Of a DNA stretch of 5,883 bases, positions 1-5,272 are shown one piece after another. Source of the stretch: Thermaerobacter marianensis (GTDB lineage: Bacteria; Bacillota; Sulfobacillia; DYIH01); the NCBI GenBank assembly GCA_020723785.1, contig DYIH01000050.1:2933-8815 (forward strand). Direction: 5' to 3'. Under the pieces are notes generated by a model. The model worked only from the letters and a program-made list of their open reading frames with translations, was not told the DNA's origin and ran no database searches. A program made the position numbers and the translations under genes. Position 1 is the first letter of the stretch. Every line of letters starts with the position of its first letter.

Positions 1-20
1 CGGTCCGGGAACTGGACCTG

Positions 21-2927
21 ATGAAGAAATCGAGCGGGGCCGGGGCTCCGGATACGGTCGGTTCCGCGGGCGGGGCCGGGGCTCCGGGGACGGGGCCTGC
101 CAGGCAACCCAAGGTGGGCATCGTCCTGGCTTTCACCGGCCACTACACCTCGGTCAAGCTGCTCGCCCGCTTCCTGGAACTGGCCGGGGCGCAGGTCGTC
201 AAGAGCCGCATCAGCACCCCCAAGATCATCGAGGCCGGCACCACCTTCGCCAGCGCCGATTTCTGCATCCCGCTGCGGGTGTACGTCGGGCACGTGTTCC
301 ACCTGATCCAGAGCCATCCCGACCTGGACTGCGTCGTGGCCCCCAACGTGCTCAGCGAGGACGGCATCAGCTCCACCTGCTCCAAGTACCGGGACATCGG
401 CGGCGTCGCCATCCGCTCCCTCGGTGACACCGTCGGCTACCTGCTCAACCGGTCCGACGCCGCTGCCAGGGAGCAACTGGCCCGCCTGGCGGGGGCGGAC
501 GCGGTGCGGACGCGCCTGGACAAGGCCAGCTCCCTGCCGTCCTTCGTCATGCCGAGCATCAGGTCCCTGGCGCGCCAGGACATGCGCAACGTCTGCTATG
601 ACGTCTTCGCCGACGTCATGGGATGGCCCAAGGCCCGCAAGGCGGCCTTCCTCCTCCCCGACCCGCTGAAGCCGTGGCTGGCGGCCGGCTTAGCCCGTGT
701 GGAGCGGGCCTTCGACCGTGCCTACCGCGAGGTGGTCGAGGCGCGGCAGTCGCGCCTGGAGGCCCTCCTGGCCGACGAGACCAAGCCGCGAATCGCCCTG
801 GTGGGCCGGAGGTACCTTGTCAACGACCCGGCCCTCACCTGCGACCTGAAGAACTGGTTCCACAAGAAAGGGGCCGCCGTCCTCACCGCCGGCGACGTGC
901 CTGACGAATTCCTGCGCGAATTCTATGAGCAGGTGGATGGGTACTACGATACGCACATGGAGGGCCAGGCCTTCATCGACTGGGCTGCCGACAAGGTGGA
1001 CGGCTTCATCTCACTGGGAAGCTTCGGGTGCCACCCCGATGCCTTCCAGGTCGACTTCCTGGCCGAGCACGCCCGCTCCAAGGGCGCCCCGGCCTGGACC
1101 TTCCGTTTCGACGAATCGGCCGGCTCGGCCGGGTTCCACACCCGGTACGAGACGATCCTCGCCTTCCTGGAGCAGCGCCGCGACCAGCGCCTGGCCCGCG
1201 GGCGCGGCGAGGCGGCCGGCACCGCGCCGGCGGCGGCCGGCACCGCACCGGCGGCCGGAGTGGTCACGGCCCAAGCGGAACATGCCCCCGCGGCGCCCGT
1301 CGCACACGCCGCCCGGCCGGTTGCCGTCGCCAAAAAGGTTTCCGGCCGGCCCGGACATTTTTCGGACAGCGACCGTGATCTTCGCCGACCCGAGGACTCG
1401 GCAGGGCATTCACGCCCGGCCCGGGCGGCCGAAGCCGCCAACCCGTCGCCCCCGCCGGCCCATCGGCCCGACGGTGCGGCAAAACCCAAAAAGCCGCTGA
1501 TCATCTGGCCCTACATGGGCGAAATCCTCAACCTGCTCGTGGAGGAGGCCTGCTACCAGATCGGGCTGCAGGACTACACCTACCCCCCGCCGCCCCTCTC
1601 CGAGGAGTCCATCGCCCTGGGCAACACCAACTACACCGAGGCCTGCTCGCCTTACGCCTGCAGCACGGGGACTCTGAAGCAAAGCCTGCGCGACGCCCTG
1701 CGCGGGCTCGAGGCCGAGGCCGAACGCACCGGCCGGCCCGTGGAGCCCCGCCGCATCCTGATGCTCATGGCCCGGGGCGAGGGGCCCTGCACCTTCGGCT
1801 GGTACGCCATCGTGCAGAACAAGCACATCCCGGAGGAATTCCGGGCGGAGCTGGAGCGGGGCGGGCACACACTGGAGATGGCCACCATGGGCCTGGACGG
1901 GTTCGTCGACTTCGTGCGCGACCTGTGTGAGATCGGCAACCGGGAACGGCTGAAGCCCGTCCTCGACTACGTGGAAGCATGGGAGCGGGGTATGGACAAA
2001 CTGCCCTGGGCGCGCCGCACACGGCTCAAGATGGGGTTGCTGCGGTTCATCAACGATCTCACCAAGCCCTTGTGGGCCAAGCTGGATGCCGCCGAGGACC
2101 TGCGGGCCAGGTCGCTGCTCATCCGCGCCCACGAGCTGCGGCCCGGCGCCACCACCGCCGCCCTGCGCCAGGCCTACGGCCTGCTGCGCCGCGCCCATAC
2201 CGCCGCCGACATCGAGGCTGCCCGCCGGGAGGGCGCCGCCATCCTCGACGCCGTGCCGCGGGATGATCGGATCAAACCACGGGTCGTCTCGGTCGGCGAG
2301 ATATACGTCGCCCTGACCTCCTTCGGCAACCGGGGCGCCATCGAGAACCTGCTGGCCCGCGAGGGCATAGAGGTGGTGGAGGGCATCACCCTGGGCGGCT
2401 TCATCCGCCACAGCCTCCGGGAGATGAAGCGCCGTTCGCGGACCAGACACCCGCTGCTCAAGCCGCTTCTGTCCTACCTGCGCAGCCGCAACTTCCACCT
2501 CATGGAGCAGGGGATCCGCGACCCCGAGGCGCGCCCGTTCATCGTCCACGAGGTCGGCGGCGACGGCCTGCCCACGGTGGGGCACGCCCGTCATTACGTG
2601 GAGGAAGGGTGCGACGGGATCATCCACGTCTACCCGTTCAAGTGCATGCCGGAAGGGATCGCCAAGGACGCGGTCAAGGAGTTGGCCGACCTCTACGGCG
2701 TCCGCTACCTCTCCCTATCCTTCGACAAGGAGACGGAGATCGAGCGGTTGAAGACGGAGATCAGCACCTTCGCCGCGCTCCTGCACGCCGAGGTGGCCAA
2801 GGCGGGCGGCGACGACCCGGCCGCCTACTGGGAGCACAAGCGCCACGAGATCGCCCGGCGCAAGGCCCTGGGCCGGCAGCTGACCGCCCTCTACGAGACA
2901 TACCGGCGCCCGCGCCACGTGAACTGA
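21..2927 (+). CDS. Two-module 2-hydroxyacyl-CoA dehydratase activase-related protein (DUF2229/COG3580-type plus COG3581-type)
   Basis: This 968-residue protein has two recognisable modules. Residues ~30-385 look like the DUF2229 (COG3580) family: an N-terminal KVGIVLAF strand, then conserved cysteines at 82 (DFCIP), 104, 120 (SSTCSKYRD) and 337 (SFGCHPD), ending near DESAGSAGF. Residues ~490-925 look like the partner family (COG3581-like), with EACSPYAC (Cys542, Cys547), GPC (Cys590) and YPFKCMPEGI (Cys875), the last typical of HgdB-like dehydratase subunits. Between them, residues ~392-492 are Ala/Pro/Arg-rich and probably disordered. Relatives are annotated as CoA-substrate-specific enzyme activases or HgdB/double-cubane-cluster relatives; the cysteines suggest Fe-S binding, but the substrate is unknown. 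No membrane segment is evident. The start is uncertain: ATG at 21 lacks a clear ribosome binding site, the frame is open to base 3, and residues 1-29 are themselves a Gly/Ala/Pro linker, so this may be the C-terminal part of a longer protein. Alternatively, a gene ending at TGA 19-21 would overlap this ATG. Confidence 0.85.
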   Translation: MKKSSGAGAPDTVGSAGGAGAPGTGPARQPKVGIVLAFTGHYTSVKLLARFLELAGAQVVKSRISTPKIIEAGTTFASADFCIPLRVYVGHVFHLIQSHPDLDCVVAPNVLSEDGISSTCSKYRDIGGVAIRSLGDTVGYLLNRSDAAAREQLARLAGADAVRTRLDKASSLPSFVMPSIRSLARQDMRNVCYDVFADVMGWPKARKAAFLLPDPLKPWLAAGLARVERAFDRAYREVVEARQSRLEALLADETKPRIALVGRRYLVNDPALTCDLKNWFHKKGAAVLTAGDVPDEFLREFYEQVDGYYDTHMEGQAFIDWAADKVDGFISLGSFGCHPDAFQVDFLAEHARSKGAPAWTFRFDESAGSAGFHTRYETILAFLEQRRDQRLARGRGEAAGTAPAAAGTAPAAGVVTAQAEHAPAAPVAHAARPVAVAKKVSGRPGHFSDSDRDLRRPEDSAGHSRPARAAEAANPSPPPAHRPDGAAKPKKPLIIWPYMGEILNLLVEEACYQIGLQDYTYPPPPLSEESIALGNTNYTEACSPYACSTGTLKQSLRDALRGLEAEAERTGRPVEPRRILMLMARGEGPCTFGWYAIVQNKHIPEEFRAELERGGHTLEMATMGLDGFVDFVRDLCEIGNRERLKPVLDYVEAWERGMDKLPWARRTRLKMGLLRFINDLTKPLWAKLDAAEDLRARSLLIRAHELRPGATTAALRQAYGLLRRAHTAADIEAARREGAAILDAVPRDDRIKPRVVSVGEIYVALTSFGNRGAIENLLAREGIEVVEGITLGGFIRHSLREMKRRSRTRHPLLKPLLSYLRSRNFHLMEQGIRDPEARPFIVHEVGGDGLPTVGHARHYVEEGCDGIIHVYPFKCMPEGIAKDAVKELADLYGVRYLSLSFDKETEIERLKTEISTFAALLHAEVAKAGGDDPAAYWEHKRHEIARRKALGRQLTALYETYRRPRHVN
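34..87 (+). repeat. In-frame 18-bp direct repeat in the N-terminal Gly/Ala/Pro linker
   Basis: The 18-bp sequence GCGGGGCCGGGGCTCCGG occurs exactly at 34-51 and again at 70-87, offset by 36 bp (12 codons), so both copies encode the same GAGAP stretch. The repeat is part of the low-complexity N-terminal segment of the activase-related protein and resembles an interdomain linker that grew by duplication. Confidence 0.8.
1212..1258 (+). repeat. In-frame 21-bp tandem repeat in the central Ala/Pro linker
   Basis: A 21-bp unit beginning GCGGCCGGCACCGC is repeated at 1212-1232 and 1233-1253 with one mismatch, followed by a partial third copy. It encodes a repeated AAGTAPA-like heptad at about residues 398-413, at the start of the ~100-residue linker between the two modules. 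The unit is a multiple of three, so copy number changes would alter linker length without breaking the frame. Confidence 0.8.
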
Positions 2928-2944
2928 CGGGCGGGGCCTTCCTC

Positions 2945-3085
2945 CGCGCTCCCCACCGGGCATCAAACGCGCTCCCCCCGGCGGCATCCAACGCCCTCCC
3001 GCCCGGATCAAACGCGCTCCCACCGGGCATCAAACGCCCTCCACACGGCATCAAACGCGCTCCTACCCGGCATCAAACGCGCTCC
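2945..3085. repeat. Six-copy imperfect ~22-bp direct repeat in a convergent intergenic gap
   Basis: The 15-bp core CATCAAACGCGCTCC, usually preceded by CGG or GGG, begins at 2961, 2985, 3006 (first base altered), 3028, 3049 and 3071. Start-to-start distances are 24, 21, 22, 21 and 22 bp. A partial copy (CGCGCTCC) lies at 2945-2952. Copies differ at one or two positions, for example CATCCAACGCCCTCC at 2985. The array fills most of the 171-bp gap between the convergent activase and queF genes. The uneven period does not keep a reading frame, so it is not a coding repeat. The 4-9 bp between cores is far too short for CRISPR spacers. Function is unknown; replication slippage or an array of protein-binding sites spaced about two helical turns apart are both possible. 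Confidence 0.85.
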
Positions 3086-3098
3086 GGGGGCGGTATTC

Positions 3099-3506
3099 TC
3101 ACCCCGATGGCGCCGCGGGAAAGCGCGCCGAGACGTGAGTGGCGATGCCGCCACGCGGCCGGAAGGCGGCGCTGACTTCCATGGACACGGGCTCCAGGAG
3201 GCGCACCAGGTCCTCCAGGATGACGTTGACGGCGTGTTCCTGGAGGATGCCCACGTTCCGGAAGCTGTGCAGGTAGTATTTGAGGCTCTTCAGCTCCACC
3301 AGCCTGCGCCCGGGCACGTAGCGGATGCGCAACTCCCCGAAGTCGGGCAGCCCGGTCCAGGGACAGACCGAGGTGAATTCCGGGTCCACGTACTCGACCT
3401 CGGTGGCGCTGCCCGGGTATGCGAAGTCGATCGCCGTCAGCACCCGGCGGTCGACCGCTTCCGGGCCATCCGCATCGTAGCGCCGTTCCAAGCCGCTCCC
3501 CTGCAC
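3099..3506 (-). CDS. queF: NADPH-dependent 7-cyano-7-deazaguanine (preQ0) reductase, short unimodular QueF
   Basis: QueF reduces the nitrile of preQ0 to the aminomethyl group of preQ1 using NADPH, a cytosolic step in queuosine synthesis for tRNA wobble position 34. From GTG 3506 the protein is 135 residues. It shows the catalytic cysteine region SVCPWTGLPDF (Cys48, with Asp55 as partner), the family motif ELKSLKYY (71-78) followed by SFRN, substrate-side Glu90, and the C-terminal FRPRGGI. Length and single-domain form match the Bacillus-type class, not the longer E. coli type. Start choice: AGGGGAGG-like sequence at 3513-3520 sits 6-7 nt before GTG 3506 but directly abuts the in-frame ATG 3512; TTG 3542 is also in frame but has only a weak, distant ribosome site. 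GTG 3506 is preferred, ATG 3512 is close behind. It stands alone, without queC, queD or queE in the window. Confidence 0.93.
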   Translation of the reverse strand: MQGSGLERRYDADGPEAVDRRVLTAIDFAYPGSATEVEYVDPEFTSVCPWTGLPDFGELRIRYVPGRRLVELKSLKYYLHSFRNVGILQEHAVNVILEDLVRLLEPVSMEVSAAFRPRGGIATHVSARFPAAPSG

Positions 3507-3512
3507 GACCAT

Positions 3513-3520
3513 CCCTCCCC
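3513..3520 (-). promoter_or_regulatory. queF ribosome binding site
   Basis: On the minus strand the sequence reads GGGGAGGG. The GGAGG core lies 7 nt before GTG 3506, an ideal distance, but only 1 nt before ATG 3512. This spacing is the reason the GTG is preferred as the queF start. Confidence 0.65.
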
Positions 3521-3527
3521 GTGATCC

Positions 3528-3585
3528 GCCGGAGCCCGGCAAGCCTGGCGGAACCTTCCGGTCCGGCCGGGCTCAACTCGGCCGG
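3528..3585 (-). promoter_or_regulatory. queF leader with three successive inverted repeats
   Basis: Three inverted repeats lie between the AT-rich promoter island and the queF ribosome site. The first has 7-bp perfect arms CCGGCCG (3563-3569) and CGGCCGG (3579-3585) with a 9-nt loop. The second is CGGAACCTTCCG (3549-3560). The third has 5-bp arms GCCGG (3528-3532) and CCGGC (3536-3540) with a 3-nt loop. In the queF mRNA these would stack just upstream of the ribosome site. I see no A-rich tail or pseudoknot partner typical of a class I preQ1 riboswitch. In GC-rich DNA some such palindromes arise by chance, so a regulatory role is only a suggestion. Confidence 0.35.
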
Positions 3586-3586
3586 G

Positions 3587-3594
3587 ATTTTATA
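3587..3594 (-). promoter_or_regulatory. Candidate -10 element for queF
   Basis: The minus strand reads TATAAAAT inside the only AT-rich island of this region (about 3587-3612). It closely resembles a sigma-A -10 box, and transcription would begin near 3580, giving a queF leader of roughly 70-75 nt. No convincing TTGACA-like -35 box is visible at 16-18 bp, where a G-run lies. On the plus strand the same island gives TATACG (3591-3596), a weak -10 candidate for the divergent small gene. Confidence 0.4.
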
Positions 3595-3610
3595 CGAGAC
3601 ATAAGCTAAA

Positions 3611-3617
3611 AGGGGGG
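3611..3617 (+). promoter_or_regulatory. Ribosome binding site of the Cys-rich small gene
   Basis: The purine run AAAAGGGGGG ends at 3617, 8 nt before ATG 3626. It is a reasonable though G-rich Shine-Dalgarno sequence and supports real translation of the 66-residue frame. Confidence 0.55.
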
Positions 3618-3625
3618 TTCCGGCG

Positions 3626-3826
3626 ATGATCTACAACAGCTGCTCCAACAAGGTCTGCCCTCTGTTGCTGGCAGCCAGCCTGGCCAACAGCGACCGCTCG
3701 GTGCAGATCGAGCTCCAGGAACGCAACAGCGTCTGCTGCCTGGAGGAAACCTGCGCCTGGTGGGCGAACGGCGGGTGCGCCGTGACGGCCGCCCTGAACG
3801 GGTTCCTGCGCGCGGCTGCGGGCTGA
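3626..3826 (+). CDS. Small six-cysteine protein of unknown function (CAWW motif)
   Basis: I do not recognise a named family. The 66-residue product has cysteines at 6, 11, 37, 38, 43 and 51, arranged as Cys-x4-Cys-Pro near the N-terminus and CCLEETCAWW...GGCAV near the C-terminus. Small bacterial and phage proteins with a Cys-x4-Cys-Ala-Trp-Trp...Cys-Ala pattern exist to my recollection, without known function. The Cys11, 38, 43, 51 set could form one four-cysteine metal site (zinc or Fe-S); this is inference. There is no lysine/arginine-led signal peptide and no clear membrane helix. Support for coding: a ribosome site 8 nt upstream, an AT-rich promoter-like island before it, biased cysteine placement and a gene-free strand opposite. 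It is divergent from queF and convergent with the pyr operon, 33 nt from the pyrE stop, so it is probably its own transcript. Confidence 0.7.
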   Translation: MIYNSCSNKVCPLLLAASLANSDRSVQIELQERNSVCCLEETCAWWANGGCAVTAALNGFLRAAAG

Positions 3827-3834
3827 GGCCGCCG

Positions 3835-3856
3835 CGTCCGCCCGGGCGCGGGGACG
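3835..3856. terminator. Weak GC hairpin between convergent genes
   Basis: The 33-nt gap between the convergent small gene and pyrFE contains CGTCC (3835-3839) and GGACG (3852-3856) as arms around a GC-rich centre with the palindrome GCCCGGGC. It could act as a shared terminator, but no T-run follows on either strand, so it is not a canonical intrinsic terminator. Confidence 0.25.
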
Positions 3857-3859
3857 GAG

Positions 3860-4456
3860 TCAGCGGAACTGCGCCGCCTTGGGTACGGACACCGGCTGGC
3901 CGTCCCGGCAAAGGGGGCACTCCTCCGGGCGGTAAGACGGCGCATCAACGGTCGCCAGGGCGCGGAAAGGCAGGACGCCAAAATCCATGCCGCCACTGCG
4001 ATCGAGGATGGCTCCCACGCCCACCACCTCGGCTTCCGCGGCCTGCACCAGGCCGATCACCTTCTTCACCGAGCCGCCTGTCGTCACCACGTCCTCGACC
4101 ACCAGCACCCGCTCGCCGGGGCGGACGGCGAAGCCCCGCTTGAAGGCCATGCCCCCCTCGGCCTTCTCCGCGAAGAAGGACCGGCAGCCCAGGGCGCGGG
4201 CCACCTCATGGGCCAGGATCACGCCACCCATGGCCGGTCCGACCACCGTCTCCACCCGGTCGCCGGCGAAGAGCCGGGCCAGTTCGCGGCCGAGAACCTC
4301 GGCGTGACGGGGGTGCTGAAAGGCCTGCGAAAACATGAAGAACGTCCGGCTGTGGCGCCCCGAGGTCAGCAGGAAGTGCCCCTCCATGTAGACCCCCGCA
4401 GCCTTGAGCATCTCCAGGATGGACCGTCCTGTTGCAGCATCGATCCCTTGAATCAC
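3860..4456 (-). CDS. pyrE: Orotate phosphoribosyltransferase as an internally initiated product
   Basis: If translation starts at the internal GTG 4456, a free 198-residue PyrE results, the usual length for a stand-alone bacterial enzyme. PyrE transfers ribose-5-phosphate from PRPP to orotate, giving OMP, the substrate of the PyrF part. The first residues (VIQGIDAATGRSILEMLKAAG) precede the conserved GHFLLTSG start of the fold by a normal distance, so the GTG is well placed for a native N-terminus. The reading frame is the same as that of pyrF upstream, with no stop between. This entry is an alternative or additional product of the same DNA, not a second gene copy. If a sequencing error has hidden a pyrF stop, this would be the only form of PyrE. 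Confidence 0.6.
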   Translation of the reverse strand: MIQGIDAATGRSILEMLKAAGVYMEGHFLLTSGRHSRTFFMFSQAFQHPRHAEVLGRELARLFAGDRVETVVGPAMGGVILAHEVARALGCRSFFAEKAEGGMAFKRGFAVRPGERVLVVEDVVTTGGSVKKVIGLVQAAEAEVVGVGAILDRSGGMDFGVLPFRALATVDAPSYRPEECPLCRDGQPVSVPKAAQFR

Positions 4457-5272
4457 GTCCGCGCCTCCTTGACCGTTTTCGACCTCGAATGAACCCATCT
4501 CGGCGATGACCCGGCGGGCCGCCTCCAGAGGATCGGCGGCGCCGGTGACGGGCCGCCCCACAACCAGGTAGTCGGCCCCCGCGGCCAGCGCCTCGGCCGG
4601 GGTCAGCACCCGCCGCTGGTCACCCTGGGCCGCCCAAGCCGGGCGGACGCCCGGCGTGACGATGAGGAAGCCCGGCCCGCAAGCCCGCCGCACCAGCGCC
4701 GCCTCCCGCGGCGAGCAGACCACGCCGTCCAGCCCGGCCTCCCGTGCCAAACGCGCCCAGAAGCCCACCTGTTCCTCCGGTGTCCGGACCATCCCCACCT
4801 CGTCGCGCCACTCGGCCTCGCCGAGGCTGGTCAGCACCGTCACCGCCAGCACCAGCGGCCGCCGCCTCCCCGCCTGCCGGGCGGCCTCCGCGGCGGCTTC
4901 CGCCGCCCGCGCCAGCATCGCCCGCCCGCCGCCGGCGTGGACGTTGACCAACCAGGCCCCCGTCCGCGCCGCCGAGCGCACGGCGCCGGCCACCGTGTTG
5001 GGGATGTCGTGGAACTTCAGGTCGAGGAAGATTTCGACGCCCCGGGCCGTCAATTCCTCCACGAGAGCGGGCCCCTCGGCGGTGAACAGCTCCAGACCCA
5101 CCTTGAACCGTCGCACGGCCGGGCGCAGGGCTTCGACCAGGGCCAGGGCGCCGGCCCGGTCGGGCACGTCCAAGGCGACGATCAGGCGGTCGGCAGCATT
5201 TGCGGCCGTCGCACGGTCCACGTTCGTGGTTATCGTACGGCGTTCGGTCGGATTCGGGTCGGCGGGGTTCAC
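3860..5272 (-). CDS. pyrFE: Bifunctional orotidine-5'-phosphate decarboxylase / orotate phosphoribosyltransferase (PyrF-PyrE fusion)
   Basis: The 470-residue product joins two UMP-synthesis enzymes in one frame. Residues ~28-265 are OMP decarboxylase: ALD (Asp35), FKVG (Lys57), the catalytic DxKxxD set DLKFHD (Asp84, Lys86, Asp89), a TPGVRP phosphate loop and VVGRPVTGAADP near the end. Residues ~283-470 are orotate phosphoribosyltransferase: MEGHFLLTSGRHS, VVGPAMGG, the PRPP-binding loop VLVVEDVVTTGGS (389-401) and a C-terminal CPLC pair (452, 455). The order decarboxylase-first is the reverse of animal UMP synthase. The start chosen is GTG 5272, whose GTGA overlaps the pyrD stop, with a GAGG a few bases upstream; an in-frame GTG at 5221 would remove most of a 28-residue non-conserved extension but lacks a ribosome site. 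The open frame upstream of 5272 is the pyrD gene read in another frame. The junction (residues ~259-272) retains a strong ribosome site and GTG, so separate PyrE may also be made. Confidence 0.85.
   Translation of the reverse strand: MNPADPNPTERRTITTNVDRATAANAADRLIVALDVPDRAGALALVEALRPAVRRFKVGLELFTAEGPALVEELTARGVEIFLDLKFHDIPNTVAGAVRSAARTGAWLVNVHAGGGRAMLARAAEAAAEAARQAGRRRPLVLAVTVLTSLGEAEWRDEVGMVRTPEEQVGFWARLAREAGLDGVVCSPREAALVRRACGPGFLIVTPGVRPAWAAQGDQRRVLTPAEALAAGADYLVVGRPVTGAADPLEAARRVIAEMGSFEVENGQGGADVIQGIDAATGRSILEMLKAAGVYMEGHFLLTSGRHSRTFFMFSQAFQHPRHAEVLGRELARLFAGDRVETVVGPAMGGVILAHEVARALGCRSFFAEKAEGGMAFKRGFAVRPGERVLVVEDVVTTGGSVKKVIGLVQAAEAEVVGVGAILDRSGGMDFGVLPFRALATVDAPSYRPEECPLCRDGQPVSVPKAAQFR
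4454..4470 (-). promoter_or_regulatory. Internal Shine-Dalgarno and GTG start at the PyrF-PyrE junction
   Basis: On the minus strand AAGGAGG (4470-4464) is followed by 7 nt and then GTG (4456-4454). It is the strongest ribosome site in the window and lies inside the fused frame. The surrounding 60 bases (4441-4500) are about 55% G+C, and about half of the junction codons end in A or T, unlike the very GC3-rich flanks. Low structure of that kind is typical of a translation initiation region. Confidence 0.65.

Noticed and set aside
1..21. Tail of an upstream gene reading RSGNWT and stopping at TGA 19-21
   Set aside because: Six codons are not enough to call a gene; the overlap with ATG 21 is suggestive, but the competing in-frame extension of the activase protein is equally possible.
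1410..2627. A 405-codon open frame on the minus strand inside the activase-related gene
   Set aside because: It lies wholly antisense to a gene with clear conserved motifs. Long antisense frames without stops are expected in GC-rich coding DNA with G/C third positions, and its translation shows no recognisable motif.
2945..3085. CRISPR array
   Set aside because: The repeats are imperfect, with a 15-17 bp core and only a few bases between cores. There are no unique spacers of 25-40 bp and no cas genes.
2609..3175. A 188-codon plus-strand frame spanning the end of the activase gene and the repeat array, with SNALPP-like repeats
   Set aside because: The repeat period changes (24, 21, 22, 21, 22), so the peptide repeat breaks down, and the frame overlaps two well-supported genes in the wrong frame or strand.
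3135..3524. A 129-codon plus-strand frame opposite queF
   Set aside because: It is the antisense shadow of queF, whose catalytic and family motifs are clear on the minus strand.
3506..3600. preQ1 riboswitch upstream of queF
   Set aside because: No A-rich tail, C-rich loop or pseudoknot pairing with the ribosome site could be seen; only generic GC hairpins are present.
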